This document shows, piece after piece, positions 26,144 to 34,263 of a stretch of DNA of 37,727 nucleotides (its first letter is position 1; each line of letters opens with the position of its first letter). The notes beneath the pieces were generated by a model. That model worked only from the letters and a program-made list of their open reading frames with translations. It searched no databases and was not told where the DNA came from. Source of the stretch: Pseudomonas lactucae (GTDB lineage Bacteria; Pseudomonadota; Gammaproteobacteria; Pseudomonadales; Pseudomonadaceae); the NCBI RefSeq assembly GCF_016937615.1, contig NZ_JAFHKI010000167.1:1-37727 (forward strand). Direction: 5' to 3'. Both the position numbers and the translations under genes were made by a program.

Positions 26144-28093
26144 ATGACCATAGGCTCCAACTTCAACTACCCTGCTGATATTGCACAACAGCTGCATAGA
26201 AAAAAGCGCTCTACCAGTAATAAATGGCGAGCCGCATTCCCCAACCCACCGGACTTATGCTTTGACTACCGCGAACTGGTGGAGCAAATAAATGGCGTTG
26301 CCAAAGCCACTGACCCCCATCATAAAATTTGCATTATTGGAGCAGGCATTACAGGATTGACAACCGCACGCGAACTTTATAGATGTGGCTTCACAAACAT
26401 TACTTTACTTGAAAAATCGAAACGCGTAGGCGGCCGTCACCTTACGGCCCTCGGGCACAACAACACCAACACTATAGGCAGGCCTCCTTTTGAAATGGGC
26501 GCAATGAGAATGCCATTTTTCAACACATCAAACGAACCACCCAAAAACGGTAGATCATTGATGGCCTATTATGCGACACAATTTGAATTAAGCCATTCAG
26601 ACTTTCCAAATCCCGGCAGCCCCGCAGTTCGATCAACTGGAATATACCTGCGAGAAGGAAGCATTGACGATAACAGTGAACCGACCATGCTTGTGTGGAA
26701 AAACGCCGATGGAAAAACGGCACCTCCCGGGCAGACATTGGGTAAAGTCTTTTCAAAATGGAAAACTTTTGCCGAGCGTATGACCCTGAGCGTCGCCGAG
26801 CATTACGGTTCCGGACATTGGGAAGACATGTGGGCATCCATAGTAAAAAAATACGAACGTATATCCTTCCGTGACTTAGTCAAGATGCCAAGCATTGATA
26901 GATGGAGCCAAAATGATCCTGGAAACTTTGGTGGAATGGGTATGACTGCGCAGGAGTCTGCCGTCTTCTACTCTATCGGTATTGGAGATGGCAGTTGGGG
27001 AGCCTTCTACGACGTTTGCTCTCTGTATCCGCTGCGCACTGCAATATTCGGATTCAGCAGTCATTTGCAGTTAATTCACGGACGCGTTGATGCGCACGGA
27101 AACCCTATGCCTTCACCGTACTTAAACGCTAAAAAAGTTTTGGATTCAAGAGGACTTAGCTTCAACAAACCTAACTACGTAGGCCTTGGATCCCTAGCCG
27201 AATCGCTGCTCTTTATAAAAGCAGAGGAAACGCCTCTGTCATTGTACGAGCACCTTGTTAAAAGCCGCTCAGGTCTACTGACTGATAGCGCAGCAACAAA
27301 ACTGGAAAGGCTCAACAATGGAAAAATTCGCGTCTATTATGAGTGGAATACCACATCAAACGGCGCAACAAATCTAGAATTCATAGACTGCGATTCGGTT
27401 GTAATGACGCTGCCCTCTTGGTTAATAGAAACCCAAATATCAATTGAGAATTTCAGTCAGGACGTCCTCCCATTCAAAATCATAGAAGCCTACAAGACAG
27501 CCCATTGGGAAACGAGCTGCAAAGTCTACGCACCTCTAAAAAAGTCATTTCTGTCAAACAATAAAAACATTCCTCAAACCATCGTAACCGATAGTTTGAT
27601 CCATGACGTATACACCTACCGCTATAATGCTTATACCACCTACGATTGCATTCTCCTCAGCTACACTTGGGAAGATGACGCCACCAAACTTTCTTTATTC
27701 AGCGATGCGGAGCTTGTTAAGAAATGCGTCGACGAACTTGATAGAATACTTTTGAAGTCAACCAATATAAAAGAAAAAATTTCACCCTATATCGCGCAGA
27801 AACAGGCAATTGTTCAGCGATGGATGAATGATAAAAACTCACTTGGCTGCGCGAAGCTCTATCGAGCAGGCACTTATTACGACGCGGTGAGCCTAATGAA
27901 ATACAACCGAGATTACTCTCATACTTCAGGACTCTATCTCTGTGGCGAATCTTTTTCCGTTGATGCGGGCTGGACTGAACCGTGCTTCAGAGGGGCCATT
28001 GATACAGTGATAAATATATGCAGTAAGACCCGCGCCATTTTCAACGGCGGTTTTACGATGCGGGACTACCCTGAGTATCAGACTGACGTCTAA
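26144..28093 (+). CDS. FAD-dependent amino-acid 2-monooxygenase / amine oxidase family
   Basis: A 649-residue flavoenzyme. After a 60-residue N-terminal extension comes the FAD-binding Rossmann motif (KICIIGAGITGLTTARELYR, 61-80) with the following KSKRVGGRH. The C-terminal parts LLSYTWEDDA and SGLYLCGESFSVDAGWTE match the pattern of tryptophan 2-monooxygenase (IaaM) and lysine 2-monooxygenase (DavB), which turn an L-amino acid into the one-carbon-shorter amide, CO2 and water. It is longer than IaaM or DavB (about 560), nearer to Pseudomonas phenylalanine 2-monooxygenase. The next gene is a nitrilase-type amidase, which fits an amide product. ATG 26144 follows GAGGAA. The gene is clearly AT-richer than its neighbours, suggesting transfer. 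An oxidase producing an imino acid is the main alternative. Confidence 0.8.
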   Translation: MTIGSNFNYPADIAQQLHRKKRSTSNKWRAAFPNPPDLCFDYRELVEQINGVAKATDPHHKICIIGAGITGLTTARELYRCGFTNITLLEKSKRVGGRHLTALGHNNTNTIGRPPFEMGAMRMPFFNTSNEPPKNGRSLMAYYATQFELSHSDFPNPGSPAVRSTGIYLREGSIDDNSEPTMLVWKNADGKTAPPGQTLGKVFSKWKTFAERMTLSVAEHYGSGHWEDMWASIVKKYERISFRDLVKMPSIDRWSQNDPGNFGGMGMTAQESAVFYSIGIGDGSWGAFYDVCSLYPLRTAIFGFSSHLQLIHGRVDAHGNPMPSPYLNAKKVLDSRGLSFNKPNYVGLGSLAESLLFIKAEETPLSLYEHLVKSRSGLLTDSAATKLERLNNGKIRVYYEWNTTSNGATNLEFIDCDSVVMTLPSWLIETQISIENFSQDVLPFKIIEAYKTAHWETSCKVYAPLKKSFLSNNKNIPQTIVTDSLIHDVYTYRYNAYTTYDCILLSYTWEDDATKLSLFSDAELVKKCVDELDRILLKSTNIKEKISPYIAQKQAIVQRWMNDKNSLGCAKLYRAGTYYDAVSLMKYNRDYSHTSGLYLCGESFSVDAGWTEPCFRGAIDTVINICSKTRAIFNGGFTMRDYPEYQTDV

Positions 28094-28202
28094 GAGAAGC
28101 AGACTACAAAACGATAGGAAACATCCGACTTTTCATTAAACACTTTGTCACTTCTTATAAACATTCAACCACCGCGCTGAATAATGATAAGAGGTCACTT
28201 CC

Positions 28203-29090
28203 ATGAGCGAATCAATAAGTCCCGTCCGCGTAGCTGTCATTCAACTCGACCCCCAAGTGGGCATGAACAAACGGACCGATAATCTGCATCAAAGCCTTGC
28301 GCTTGCGACCGAAGCCGCAATCGGCGGCGCCAACCTGATTGTGTTGCCTGAACTGGCGAACTGCGGCTATTTCTTCATTAACCGACAAGAGGCCTTCGAT
28401 CATGCCGAAGCGGTTCCGGAGGGTGCCAGCGTAAGAGCTTGGGTGGATTTTGCTTGCAAGCATAAGGTGTATCTGGTGGCTGGCCTCAACGAGATCGATG
28501 GTCAGCAACTATTCAATACCGCCGTCTTGTTAGGACCAGAAGGGTTTATAGGAAAATACCGAAAAGCCCATTTATGGAATATGGAAAAGCTCTGGTTTAC
28601 TCCTGGTGATACGGGATTTCCGGTGTTTGAAACGCCGATTGGACGCATCGGTTTACTGATCTGCTGGGACATCTGGTTCCCGGAAGTGCCGCGCATTCTT
28701 AGCCAACAAGGCGCCGATATTATTTGTAGCCTGAACAATTGGGTGTGGACCCCACCGCCATTGTTCGATGAGGCGGGAAAATGCATGGCCTCGTACCTGA
28801 CGATGACCGCCGCCCATGTAAATAATGTGTTTATTGCCGCTGCCAGCCGCATTGGTGAGGAACGTGACGCGCGCTATCTCGGTTGTTCTTTGATTGCCGG
28901 GACGAATGGTTGGCCGATCGGTGCAGTGGCTTCAGCCAATCGCCAGGAGATACTGTTTGCCGATATCGATATCACCAGTGCTCGCAGCGCGCCGATATGG
29001 AACAGCCTGAACGACCTACAACGTGACCGACGCAACGACCTTTACGATCAGATGCTCGGATATTCCCGGCACCCTGCCCTACCGCGCTGA
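28203..29090 (+). CDS. nitrilase-superfamily amidase
   Basis: A 295-residue carbon-nitrogen hydrolase with triad Glu50 (IVLPELANCGY), Lys121 (GKYRKAHLWNMEKLW) and Cys154 (LLICWDIWFPEVPR). Its character is that of aliphatic or amino-acid amidases such as 5-aminopentanamidase (DavA) and N-carbamoyl amidases. It lies 109 bases after the flavin monooxygenase and 15 bases before the membrane protein, all on the plus strand. The simplest reading is that it hydrolyses the amide made by the monooxygenase to a carboxylic acid and ammonia. ATG 28203 follows AGAGGT. Whether the acid is indole-3-acetate, phenylacetate, 5-aminovalerate or another cannot be told. Confidence 0.87.
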   Translation: MSESISPVRVAVIQLDPQVGMNKRTDNLHQSLALATEAAIGGANLIVLPELANCGYFFINRQEAFDHAEAVPEGASVRAWVDFACKHKVYLVAGLNEIDGQQLFNTAVLLGPEGFIGKYRKAHLWNMEKLWFTPGDTGFPVFETPIGRIGLLICWDIWFPEVPRILSQQGADIICSLNNWVWTPPPLFDEAGKCMASYLTMTAAHVNNVFIAAASRIGEERDARYLGCSLIAGTNGWPIGAVASANRQEILFADIDITSARSAPIWNSLNDLQRDRRNDLYDQMLGYSRHPALPR

Positions 29091-29105
29091 ACGGAGGGCA
29101 AATAA

Positions 29106-30275
29106 ATGGAAACGTCAGTCTGCAAAACAGTATCTGTCCGTTCACGAGCGGATATCACAGTCCTCATCTCAGGCTTGATAAGCGTCTTACTCGTGATTTG
29201 GGTTTCAACCAACTATGGAGGTTCTTGGCCGGGGTACAGCGAGATGGTGACAAGCCTTCCCGATCCCGCCGCTTGGCTGCGCTGGGTACTGGGAGACATC
29301 AGCGAAGTGGCTTTCTACAAACACGAACTCGCCTCCCTAGGCCTGCTATCCGGCGCCTATTTGGCTTGGTGGGCAAGCAAACGAGGAAAAGCCTGGCAAG
29401 GCTTTCCCATTTCCTACGGCACAGGGCTGTGGCCTTGGCTTATAACCAGCTCGCTGTTAGGGCTGATACTGAGCAACTTGCTGTGGGGCTGGAGCGTCAC
29501 CGCTGAAACCTGGCAACCGACATTCGCGGCGTTCGTTTCACTACCGGCGGCGATGGTATTGATGTTCGGTGGCGGTTGGAAGGTTGCATTCAATGGTGCG
29601 GTACTGGGAGCACTGCTTGTTACCCCAATCTGCTTATTGATCGTCAATTACGTTTGCGCACCGCTGGGGTTGCCAGTAGTTATCGGCAATGTATCGGGTA
29701 TGGCAATCGGGAGTGTCATTGCGTTTTTGCTTTGCCGGCGTTTACCCGTTTTGGTGCGTTGCGACTACATCACACCGACCAAACCTATACCCGCTCAACC
29801 ACCTGCCTACAATCTGTTATGGAGCATACGGCGCGTGCTAGCGGACTTTTCAGAAGCACCGTTCTTCGGTAATGAACTGGCAAGTCTAGGTTTATTGGCG
29901 GGAGTGTTGCTGGCATATGTACTGAACCCCTTGAGCCCAGGCTATGGTTCAGGCCTCATCCTGCCTCTGGTCGGAGCACAAGCGCTGACGTCAGCGATAG
30001 GCGTGGTGATCTGGCGACAACAATGGATCAAACGTGGCTGGTATCCTACTTATGTGCCTCTAGTCTCCGTCGTACCCGCTGCGGTGTTGACCTACGGCGG
30101 GAGTTGGGCGGTGGTAGGCGCAAGCGCATTGCTCGGTGCACTGATCGCACCGCCGTTAGCGTGCACCCTCGCCGGGCGCTTACCAGCACACATCCATCCG
30201 TACGTCGGCAATGTAATTTCAATGGCTCTGAGCACGCTGATTATCGTGCCGCTGGTGGGTCGGTTAGCCACATAG
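29106..30275 (+). CDS. unrecognised integral membrane protein with internal duplication
   Basis: A 389-residue protein with about ten hydrophobic segments and no family I recognise. It is built of two similar halves of about 175 residues. Landmarks pair up: YKHELASLGLLSG with FGNELASLGLLAG; YGTGLWPWL with YGSGLILPL; VSLPAAMVLMFGGGWKVAFN with VSVVPAAVLTYGGSWAVVGA; LGALLVTPI with LGALIAPPL; and VIGNVSGMAIGS with YVGNVISMALST. Such pseudosymmetry is usual for transporters. It follows the amidase by 15 bases with GGAGG before ATG 29106, so it is the third gene of the cassette and may carry the amino-acid substrate or the acid product. Function is inference. Confidence 0.8.
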   Translation: METSVCKTVSVRSRADITVLISGLISVLLVIWVSTNYGGSWPGYSEMVTSLPDPAAWLRWVLGDISEVAFYKHELASLGLLSGAYLAWWASKRGKAWQGFPISYGTGLWPWLITSSLLGLILSNLLWGWSVTAETWQPTFAAFVSLPAAMVLMFGGGWKVAFNGAVLGALLVTPICLLIVNYVCAPLGLPVVIGNVSGMAIGSVIAFLLCRRLPVLVRCDYITPTKPIPAQPPAYNLLWSIRRVLADFSEAPFFGNELASLGLLAGVLLAYVLNPLSPGYGSGLILPLVGAQALTSAIGVVIWRQQWIKRGWYPTYVPLVSVVPAAVLTYGGSWAVVGASALLGALIAPPLACTLAGRLPAHIHPYVGNVISMALSTLIIVPLVGRLAT

Positions 30276-30301
30276 TGATGGCTGGCTTTGTAGTAGCTGG
30301 T

Positions 30302-30553
30302 CTAAGGACCAAGCTCAGCCAGCAAGGTCCCGCCACCCTGCAGCAGCCCTAACACCTGCACCACATCATTGACGGCGCCCACAATGCCCAGGTCTTCTGG
30401 GCTGGCGGCGCCGTCGACCACCGTCTTCAGGGCCTTCAAGAACGCAACTCTGCCCCAATCGACCCTGTCGGACTTGCTCAACTTTGGCGAGATACGCTGC
30501 AACGCTGCCGTTATTTGTCTTGTCAGGTAATCGTTAAACTCAGGCTTGTTCAC
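30302..30553 (-). CDS. small protein of unknown function
   Basis: An 83-residue protein starting at GTG 30553, with AAGGA upstream. It begins MNKPEFNDYLTRQITAAL and ends in a glycine-rich hydrophobic stretch (VLGLLQGGGTLLAELG). I recognise no domain. It converges on the membrane-protein gene, 26 bases from its stop, and diverges from the PAS-LuxR regulator. Codon use is GC-rich and coding-like and the ribosome site is good, which is why I keep it. It could be a small cytoplasmic adaptor; nothing supports a specific role. Confidence 0.6.
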   Translation of the reverse strand: MNKPEFNDYLTRQITAALQRISPKLSKSDRVDWGRVAFLKALKTVVDGAASPEDLGIVGAVNDVVQVLGLLQGGGTLLAELGP

Positions 30554-30790
30554 GGTCAGCTTCCTTCTTCAATCGTGGTCGGACAGCAACAGCCTACGAA
30601 TCCCACAACGCCTTGCCTACTGTCAGAGCTCAAAGGTCTATACCAGTCAGGACGTCGGCACGAAGGGCTAGCCCTGACTCAAATGCACGCTCTAATCGGG
30701 TGCATTCATACTTCTCCCAAGCGCATTTTCTTTGCACTATCCAGCCCCTCGGCTGTCCGAGTTTGCATGCGTTTTTTCCAGGGAGACACC

Positions 30791-32287
30791 ATGAGCCAGG
30801 ACGTCCTTGCCAAAGAAACCAACCGTCGCCAACTGCAGCAGATCATCTCCGGGCTGTCCGATGGGGTGATTCTGGCCGAGGTCGACCAGACCATTCTCTG
30901 GGCCAACGAAGCCGCGCTGGCCATGCATGGGGTGGGTGACGTGATGGGCCTGGGCGCCAGCGGGCAACAGTATGTCGAGCGTTTCGCCCTGCGCTACCGC
31001 AATAACCATCCCGTGCAACCGGACAATTACCCGTTGGCCCGCGCAGCGGCGGGTGACGAATTCAGCGACGTGGTAGTGGAAGTCACCCCCACCGCCGACC
31101 CGGACAAAACCTGGGTGCACCGCCTGCGCAGCCTGGTGATCAATGATTCTCGCGGTGAGCCGGAGTTGCTGGTGCTGATTCTCAGCGACGCCACCGAGTG
31201 GGCCAGCGCCGAGCAGCGCTTCGAAAAAACCTTCAACGCCAACCCGGCGCCCGCGGTGATCTGCCGTTTGAGCGACCTGCGTTACATCAAGGTGAACCAG
31301 GGCTTTTTGGAGATGACCGGCTACAACCGCGACCAGGTCATCGGTAAATCGGTGTATGAACTGGATGTACTCGAACAGGCCGAGCGCAAAGACCTGGCCA
31401 TCCAGCGCCTGGGCGAAGGCTCGACCATCCCGCAGATGCAGGCCGAATTGCGCCTGCCCGAAGGCGGCAGCAAACTGGTGGTGGTCGCGGGCCAGCCGCT
31501 GGACATGAACGAAGAGGACTGCATGCTGTTTTCGTTCATGGACCTGGAGCCGCGACGCAAGGCGGAGATTGCCCTGCGCCAGAGCGAGGAGCGTTTCGCC
31601 AAGTCGTTCCGCCTCACACCGGTGCCGACCCTGGTGTGCAACGCCGCCAACCGCCAGGTGGTGGACGTCAACGAAGCATTCATGAGCATTACCGGCTATA
31701 TCAGCGAAGAACTGATCGGCAAATCCATCGAGGACATCGACTTTATCGACAACGCCGATTGCGCGGCGCAGTTGTTCGCCACCCTCGAAAAAGCCGGCAA
31801 CCTCGACGGCCAGGACCTCAAAGTGCGCAAGAAAGGCAACGAGGTGATCGATTGCGTGGTGTCCGCCGACACCGTGATCATCCAGGACGTACCGTGCTAC
31901 CTGCTGGTGCTGATGAATATTACCGAGCGCAAGCGTTCGGAACTGGAGCTGGTCGCGGCCATCGAGGAAGTGATGCAGGACGCCTCGTGGTTCAGCCAGA
32001 CCCTGATCGAAAAACTGGCCAACGCCAAGAGCGTGAACAGCCCCAACCTGCCCAACATCAGCTACACCGACCTCACCGCCCGCGAGCGTGACGTACTGGG
32101 CCTGATCTGCGAAGGACTGGCCGACAAGGAAATCGCCTCACGCCTGAAGCTGGCCCCCAACACCGTGCGTAACCATGTGGCCACGGTGTACTCCAAGCTG
32201 GGGGTGCACAGCCGCAGCGCGGCAATCGTCTGGGCCCGTGAACGCGGGCTGTTTGCCGGGGAGTTACGGGTAAAAAAACAGCGCTGA
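30791..32287 (+). CDS. triple-PAS LuxR-type transcriptional regulator
   Basis: A 498-residue cytoplasmic protein. It carries three PAS domains: about 14-130 (GLSDGVILAEVDQTILWANE), about 145-260 (ANPAPAVICRLSDLRYIKVN) and about 268-385 (LTPVPTLVCNAANRQVVDVN). A coiled linker follows, then a C-terminal LuxR helix-turn-helix (LTARERDVLGLICEGLADKE, NTVRNHVATVYSKLG). There is no receiver or kinase domain, so it appears to be a one-component sensor-regulator; ligand or cofactor in the PAS pockets is unknown. I choose ATG 30791, with GGAGA just upstream; the frame extends further but without similarity. A perfect inverted repeat lies right after the gene, before DUF1652, and could be its operator. 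Confidence 0.88.
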   Translation: MSQDVLAKETNRRQLQQIISGLSDGVILAEVDQTILWANEAALAMHGVGDVMGLGASGQQYVERFALRYRNNHPVQPDNYPLARAAAGDEFSDVVVEVTPTADPDKTWVHRLRSLVINDSRGEPELLVLILSDATEWASAEQRFEKTFNANPAPAVICRLSDLRYIKVNQGFLEMTGYNRDQVIGKSVYELDVLEQAERKDLAIQRLGEGSTIPQMQAELRLPEGGSKLVVVAGQPLDMNEEDCMLFSFMDLEPRRKAEIALRQSEERFAKSFRLTPVPTLVCNAANRQVVDVNEAFMSITGYISEELIGKSIEDIDFIDNADCAAQLFATLEKAGNLDGQDLKVRKKGNEVIDCVVSADTVIIQDVPCYLLVLMNITERKRSELELVAAIEEVMQDASWFSQTLIEKLANAKSVNSPNLPNISYTDLTARERDVLGLICEGLADKEIASRLKLAPNTVRNHVATVYSKLGVHSRSAAIVWARERGLFAGELRVKKQR

Positions 32288-32297
32288 CAGTGCAAAT

Positions 32298-32316
32298 GCA
32301 CTAGTAGGCCTAGTGC
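32298..32316. promoter_or_regulatory. inverted repeat, candidate operator upstream of DUF1652
   Basis: GCACTAG, a 5-bp spacer and CTAGTGC form a perfect 7-bp dyad in the 101-base gap between the PAS-LuxR gene and DUF1652. LuxR-type factors bind dyads of about this size. It could also be a weak hairpin ending the upstream transcript, but there is no T-run. Confidence 0.4.
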
Positions 32317-32388
32317 TAATTCGCCTTATGGTGCCCGCGGCCAATCAATAACCTTTAACGCATAAACCTATGCCTTGAAGGAAGCCGC

Positions 32389-32661
32389 ATGTTTACCCTC
32401 GCTCAACTGCGAAATAGCATCGAAGAAGGCTTGTCGCCCCTGACCTGCGAATTCACCCTGTGCCGGGATGCGTCCTTGACCCTCAAGGTCTACGACGCCG
32501 AAACCGGCCGGGTGGACCTGGTGGTCACAGGGATCAGCACCAACCGGCTGCAGACCCCGCAGGAAGTGGAAAAGATGGTCGAAGAGCTGCGCTACGAACT
32601 GCACAGCAACAACGTGGGCAAACTCACGCTTGAGGATTGGCCTTCAACGACGCCCCGATGA
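32389..32661 (+). CDS. DUF1652 family protein
   Basis: A 90-residue protein of the DUF1652 family, small proteins common in Pseudomonas with no known function. Recognisable stretches are LRNSIEEGLSPLTCEFTLCR, VVTGISTNRLQTPQEVEKMV and EELRYEL. ATG 32389 follows GGAAG. It lies about 100 bases after the PAS-LuxR gene on the same strand, with a dyad between them. Its 3' end overlaps the convergent MFS gene by 38 bases, so transcripts of the two would be partly antisense. Confidence 0.85.
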   Translation: MFTLAQLRNSIEEGLSPLTCEFTLCRDASLTLKVYDAETGRVDLVVTGISTNRLQTPQEVEKMVEELRYELHSNNVGKLTLEDWPSTTPR

Positions 32662-33817
32662 AATAGAACACCCCGCCGCCGATGATAAATGCGCCCAGCA
32701 TGTAGAACATGTAGTGCGCCGGCAGGCTGGCCAGCACCAAGCCACACAACACCGGCCCCAGCGCGGCGCCGAGGTTGGACAGGTTCTGCGCCCCGTAGTA
32801 CATGCCCCGCAGGTGATCCGGGGCGATCCGGTCGATAAACATGTATTCGGCCGGGAATACGATAATCTCCCCGACGGTAAACACCGCCATTGCCACCACC
32901 CACCACAGCACGCTGGTGGACAGCGCAAAGCCGATCAACCCCAACATGAACATACTCAAACCGGCGATCAGCCACTGGCTCAGGTAGCGGTGCGAGATGC
33001 GCCGGCCAATCAGGTATTGCAACGCGATCACCAGCACGGCATTGGTGGTGAGCACGGCGCTGATCACGGTGTAGGTGTATTCGGCGGTGGTGGTCGTCAC
33101 CAGGTACTGCGACAGGTAAGCGGTGAACTGACCGAACACCACTGCGCTGAGCAGGCCGCCGAGGGTGAAGCACACCAGACGATGGTCCTTGAGTAGCACG
33201 CGGCCCACCGCCAGGAATGACACAGGTTTTTGTGCGACATCCACGCGGGTCAATGTGCGGTCGCCCCAACGCCAGTACAGCAGGAAAAACCCCGCCCCCA
33301 ACAGTGCCGACAGCATAAATGGCAGGCTGATATCCAGCTTGGCCACCATCGCCCCGAAAAACGGCCCCACGGCATAGCCGATATTGGTCAGGGTGTACTT
33401 GATAGAGAAGACTTCGCTGCGTGCTTCTTCGGGCAACAGGCTGGCAAAACCGGCCTTTATTGCGATATCGATGACCGCATAGGCCAGGTTGATCAGGATG
33501 AGGCAGCTGTAGAACGCCCAGATATTCTGCGCCAGCAACGTGCCGATAAACCCCAGCACAAACAGCACGCTCATCCCCAGGAGCAGGCGGTAACTGTTGA
33601 TACGATCGACCAGGAAGCCGCCATAGACACTCAGCAACGAGCCGACAATCAGCGAGCTGCCGATCACCAGGCCAACCTGGCTGATGTCGAGGGCAAAGTG
33701 GCTGGTGAGGTAGATCACCAGGTACGGAAACGTGATCGCCTTGGCCAGCGTCAGCAGCAACGTGGCACTCAGCAACAGGTTTACGGTGCGGGGGTAATTT
33801 CTGAGGGTGGCAAGCAT
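32624..33817 (-). CDS. MFS transporter
   Basis: A 397-residue major facilitator superfamily protein with about 12 membrane segments in two halves. The loop after segment 2 carries the signature-like GGFLVDRINSYRLLLGMSV; the start of segment 5 has TNIGYAVGPFFGAMVAKLD. It resembles MdtH-type drug exporters in layout, but the substrate is not evident. It starts at ATG 33817, 77 bases downstream of the RcnB-like gene on the same strand. Its last 38 bases overlap the convergent DUF1652 gene. Confidence 0.88.
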   Translation of the reverse strand: MLATLRNYPRTVNLLLSATLLLTLAKAITFPYLVIYLTSHFALDISQVGLVIGSSLIVGSLLSVYGGFLVDRINSYRLLLGMSVLFVLGFIGTLLAQNIWAFYSCLILINLAYAVIDIAIKAGFASLLPEEARSEVFSIKYTLTNIGYAVGPFFGAMVAKLDISLPFMLSALLGAGFFLLYWRWGDRTLTRVDVAQKPVSFLAVGRVLLKDHRLVCFTLGGLLSAVVFGQFTAYLSQYLVTTTTAEYTYTVISAVLTTNAVLVIALQYLIGRRISHRYLSQWLIAGLSMFMLGLIGFALSTSVLWWVVAMAVFTVGEIIVFPAEYMFIDRIAPDHLRGMYYGAQNLSNLGAALGPVLCGLVLASLPAHYMFYMLGAFIIGGGVFYFIGASLKANPQA

Positions 33818-33835
33818 CCTGCTCTCATTCTTCCA

Positions 33836-33867
33836 AAGGTAACGCGACCATTGCGGCCGGTTACCTT
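33836..33867 (-). terminator. hairpin between RcnB-like and MFS genes
   Basis: AAGGTAAC and GTTACCTT form a perfect 8-bp stem around a 16-nt loop between the two minus-strand genes. Only three T follow on the minus strand, so termination would be partial at best; it could instead be an operator close to the MFS promoter. Confidence 0.35.
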
Positions 33868-33894
33868 AACGCAAGGACAGGAAAAAAAGGAGGG

Positions 33895-34203
33895 TCACTT
33901 TTTGGCGGGCGTGATCTCCAGAATGGTGCCGTTGGTGGTTTTGAGCAGCACGTATTTATCGCCCACGCGCGTCCATTGGCTTTCGTCTTCCGGCTGTTTG
34001 AGGCCGCGTTTTTTCCAGTCGCTGATGGCCGACTCCTTACGCATCAGGATATCCGGGGCGCGGTCGCCTTCTTTAAGATCACGGGCATTGATGTTCGAAG
34101 GCTGCACGGTTTCCTGGGGGGTATCACCGGCCAGTACCACAAAACTGGCGGTGCTCAGGCTGGCAGCGACTAAAACGCAGGCAAGCAGGGATTTGGACGT
34201 CAT
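33895..34203 (-). CDS. RcnB-like periplasmic protein
   Basis: A 102-residue exported protein. It has a signal peptide (MTSKSLLACVLVAASLSTAS, cleavage likely after residue 25) and a C-terminal RcnB-type domain: GDRAPDILMRKESAISDWKK, then QWTRVGDKYVLLKTTNGTIL. RcnB proteins modulate nickel/cobalt homeostasis in enterobacteria; in pseudomonads many paralogues have no proven role. I choose ATG 34203, with AAGGAG 7 nt upstream, over the longer frame. It lies 60 bases downstream of the terpene synthase gene and may share its transcript. Confidence 0.82.
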   Translation of the reverse strand: MTSKSLLACVLVAASLSTASFVVLAGDTPQETVQPSNINARDLKEGDRAPDILMRKESAISDWKKRGLKQPEDESQWTRVGDKYVLLKTTNGTILEITPAKK

Positions 34204-34263
34204 TGGGTACTCCTTCAATGAATGGCACGTACCCAGGTTCCGACCGCGGGCGCGCGCAATCAT

